From: Anaeramoeba flamelloides | Lineage: Eukaryota; Metamonada; Anaeramoebidae | NCBI GenBank assembly: GCA_027625915.1 | Contig: JANTQA010000042.1 | Span: 6,398,001-6,462,000 of the forward strand | Direction of reading: 5' to 3' | Length of the DNA stretch: 64,000 bases | In this document: positions 61,919-64,000 of the stretch, piece after piece | Position numbering within the stretch: position 1 is the stretch's first letter | Layout: each line of letters starts with the position of its first letter | Made by a program: the position numbers and the translations under genes | The notes under the pieces: generated by a model | What the model saw: the letters and a program-made list of their open reading frames with translations, nothing else | What the model was told of the DNA's origin: nothing | The model's database searches: none

Positions 61919-63433
61919 TTTTACTGGTAAAACAAGAAAAAATAAATAGTTTTTTTTTTCCAGTAATGGAATAGTAGATTCTCAAGACATTTTTCTCTTC
62001 TGTTGTGGACTTTTTTTGGTTTTCGTAAAATCTGGTTTCTTTAAACTTTAATCGAGTTTACTTTAGGAAAGAGTATTATGACAAATTTTAGAATAAAGTG
62101 ATATTTTAAATTTAAGGGTTAAATAAACATTGATTTTCTAAAAGTCAGAAATTTTAAGTTACTTATTTGAAAGTTTTCTATTGCCGTCAAAAAAACGTGT
62201 ACAGATAAGTTTAATCCATTTTTCAACTTAAAAAGCATGCTTTTTTGTTATAAAGACTTCTACTTCAACCGATCAAAGAAATTAACAATATACCCGAATA
62301 AAATATAGTATTGGTTTCTTATAGTTCTATTATTTAAAAATTGAATTCAAAAAAATAAGAGATTAGAGTATTTAAAAATTTTTATCTCAAAAAATTGAGT
62401 AAATTTTGAAGAAAATTTTTTCTTTTAAAAAAACCAACAAAAAAAAAAAAAGTGAATATTACGAAAAATTTTCAACTATTTGCATGAATAATTTAAATTT
62501 TACTGAAAATAACCAGACCTTTACTTTCTAAATTGATTTGGACTACTATTGAGCATTGAATTGTATATTGAACTGGAACAAGAAGAAAAAAAAAAATTAT
62601 GGACAATATTTTGAAGCACGGATTATAATTGTTGAGCATGAATTATTTGTTCACTGTATTGGAAAAAAGTAGATTTTTTTTTTTTTTTTTTGAGATTATC
62701 AGAATTAAATCATATTTAGAGTTTTCTGTTTTAGTAAAGTCATGACCTTTAAATGCAAGTAAGAAACTAGAGTAGGAAGAAAAGTATATTTTTTTCAAAT
62801 TTTGATTCTTTGGTTTATTAAAAAAGAAAACTTTACAAGGCTTTAATTCTGTAATGTACAAAAATAAACAATTTCTAGGATTATTAAAAATAGATTATGG
62901 GTATTCATTAATTAAAATTTTCTTTTCTGTTGATTAATTATAATCTTTTAAAAATTAACTCTTTTTGCAAAATATTGATAACTCTGACTGCAAATAATTA
63001 TTCAGAACTTGGAACATTTCAAAAATCAACTAATTTTAATAACTTTATTTAAACTTAATCTAATAAACCTTCAATTATTATTATAAAAAAAACAAGTTTA
63101 AAAACCTTGAAAAAAATGGCAATTAAATTGTTTAATTCATTTTTTTTTTGTCAAATCAGTATAAGAAATATCCTTTCTTTTTTAATTAATAATTTTAAGT
63201 TTCACACATCCGTTCACAAACCAATAAAAAAACAAACAATAAAATCGAGATCACTAATTATGATTTTTTTCTTTCAAAACTCCATTTGAATAAAAAATAG
63301 GAAAATAAAGTGCAAATTAATTCTCTATTATTATTATAAGGTCAGGATAGAATTTGAATTCTTGAGAATCTTCACAGTCAAAGTTTTTAGTGTTATTTTG
63401 ATAGCAAACAAATTTGTTTTTTCATTTCGATTC
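61919..63433. other. 5' flank of GGH with family O repeat copy 2
   Basis: About 62195-62652 matches 4785-5235 (family O) in the same orientation. The remainder is AT-rich with no gene. Confidence 0.5.
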
Positions 63434-63437
63434 TTAA

Positions 63438-64000
63438 GGGGGTAGCCACGGTAAAGGAAAATTTTTCACTTTTTTTGCAATTTTGAAAAGTATCAGAAAA
63501 TAACATTTTTTACTTTGGTTGTAACTCAATAATATTTATTATTTAAAGTACTTGCTTCATTAGACTTTTTAATTTTTTTTTCAAAAGCCTCAAAGAAATT
63601 CCCACAATAGAATTTTAGGTTGAATTGCTTAAAATAGAGTTTCAGATGTTGAATGATTTATCTTTTGTCCTTATCTCAACATTCTATTGTGGCATTTAAT
63701 TTTTCATTTTTTTATTTTTTCATCATTTTTGAATTTTTTGAATCATGACAACAAAAAGCAATTAGAAGTATTTTTTATCAGTGACATTTGGAATTAATGG
63801 ATTTTCTATAAAATGAACAACAAAATTACAATCGAGAGAATGAAAAAAGAAAATACAAATGGGCTTTAATAGCTATAGGGTTCCAAAAAATAATAAAAAT
63901 CCCAAAACATTACTTGTTATGATTTCAAATAGTTGGATTTAGTGGAATTGGAATAGTGAATATGATTATATTCTTTCAAATTTTAAACCAAAAAATAGCT
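63438..64000 (+). mobile_element. Family D TTAA element, copy 3, cut by the window end
   Basis: It starts after TTAA at 63434-63437 with GGGGGTAGCCACGGTAAAGG. It is co-linear with 7460 onward, including the CACAATAGAAT..ATTCTATTGTGG inverted pair. The right end lies outside the window. Confidence 0.82.

Overview
The window is nuclear DNA from a very AT-rich (roughly 75-80% A+T by eye) unicellular eukaryote. Genes carry GT..AG introns, proteins have Asn-, Lys- and Ser-rich tracts, TAA and TGA act as stops, and long A/T homopolymers fill the spaces. Amoeboid protists (dictyostelid, anaeramoebid or similar) fit the composition and the gene set. The 1.5-6.3 kb introns argue against Dictyostelium itself. 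The lineage is inference; nothing here fixes it.

Seven genes are supported, most of them only after exons are joined across long introns. From left to right: (1) minus strand 406-6344, a TCUP/TML-type TSET (TPLATE) adaptor subunit with an N-terminal longin-like domain, a disordered middle with three DPF motifs and a C-terminal mu-homology domain, split by a 3.1 kb intron; (2) plus strand 11851-19710, a multi-pass membrane protein with a faint phosphatidylserine-synthase-like signature, split by a 6.3 kb intron; (3) minus strand 24210-25680, a three-domain severin/fragmin in four exons; (4) minus strand 32140-35640, the SSU-processome factor SAS10/UTP3 in three exons, with a one-base frame slip; (5) plus strand 41298-49303, an ankyrin-repeat TKL-type protein kinase split by a 6.2 kb intron; (6) plus strand 54448-55071, an intronless isoprenylcysteine-methyltransferase-family membrane protein; (7) minus strand 59266-61918, a gamma-glutamyl hydrolase in two exons. 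Their jobs are unrelated (membrane traffic, lipid or membrane work, actin severing, ribosome assembly, signalling, folate metabolism) and no operon-like logic is seen.

The rest is mainly small non-autonomous DNA transposons, often nested and often inside introns. At least five families (A to E here) lie between TTAA sites and share termini close to GGGnnTAG. One tower at 7261-10216 has family A interrupted by D, B and C. Others are TA-flanked Tc1/mariner-like hairpin elements, foldback elements with arms of 75-250 bp, elements with subterminal ATCGCGAT-type repeats, and a decayed LINE reverse transcriptase (46380-47520) in the kinase intron. No autonomous transposase, tRNA, rRNA, CRISPR array or virus-like element was recognised.

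The items most worth a second look are the TCUP gene with its DPF-bearing linker, the nested TTAA tower and the shared termini of its families, the frame slip in SAS10, the unassigned membrane protein, and a GC-rich structured island at 58811-58900 inside simple-sequence DNA.
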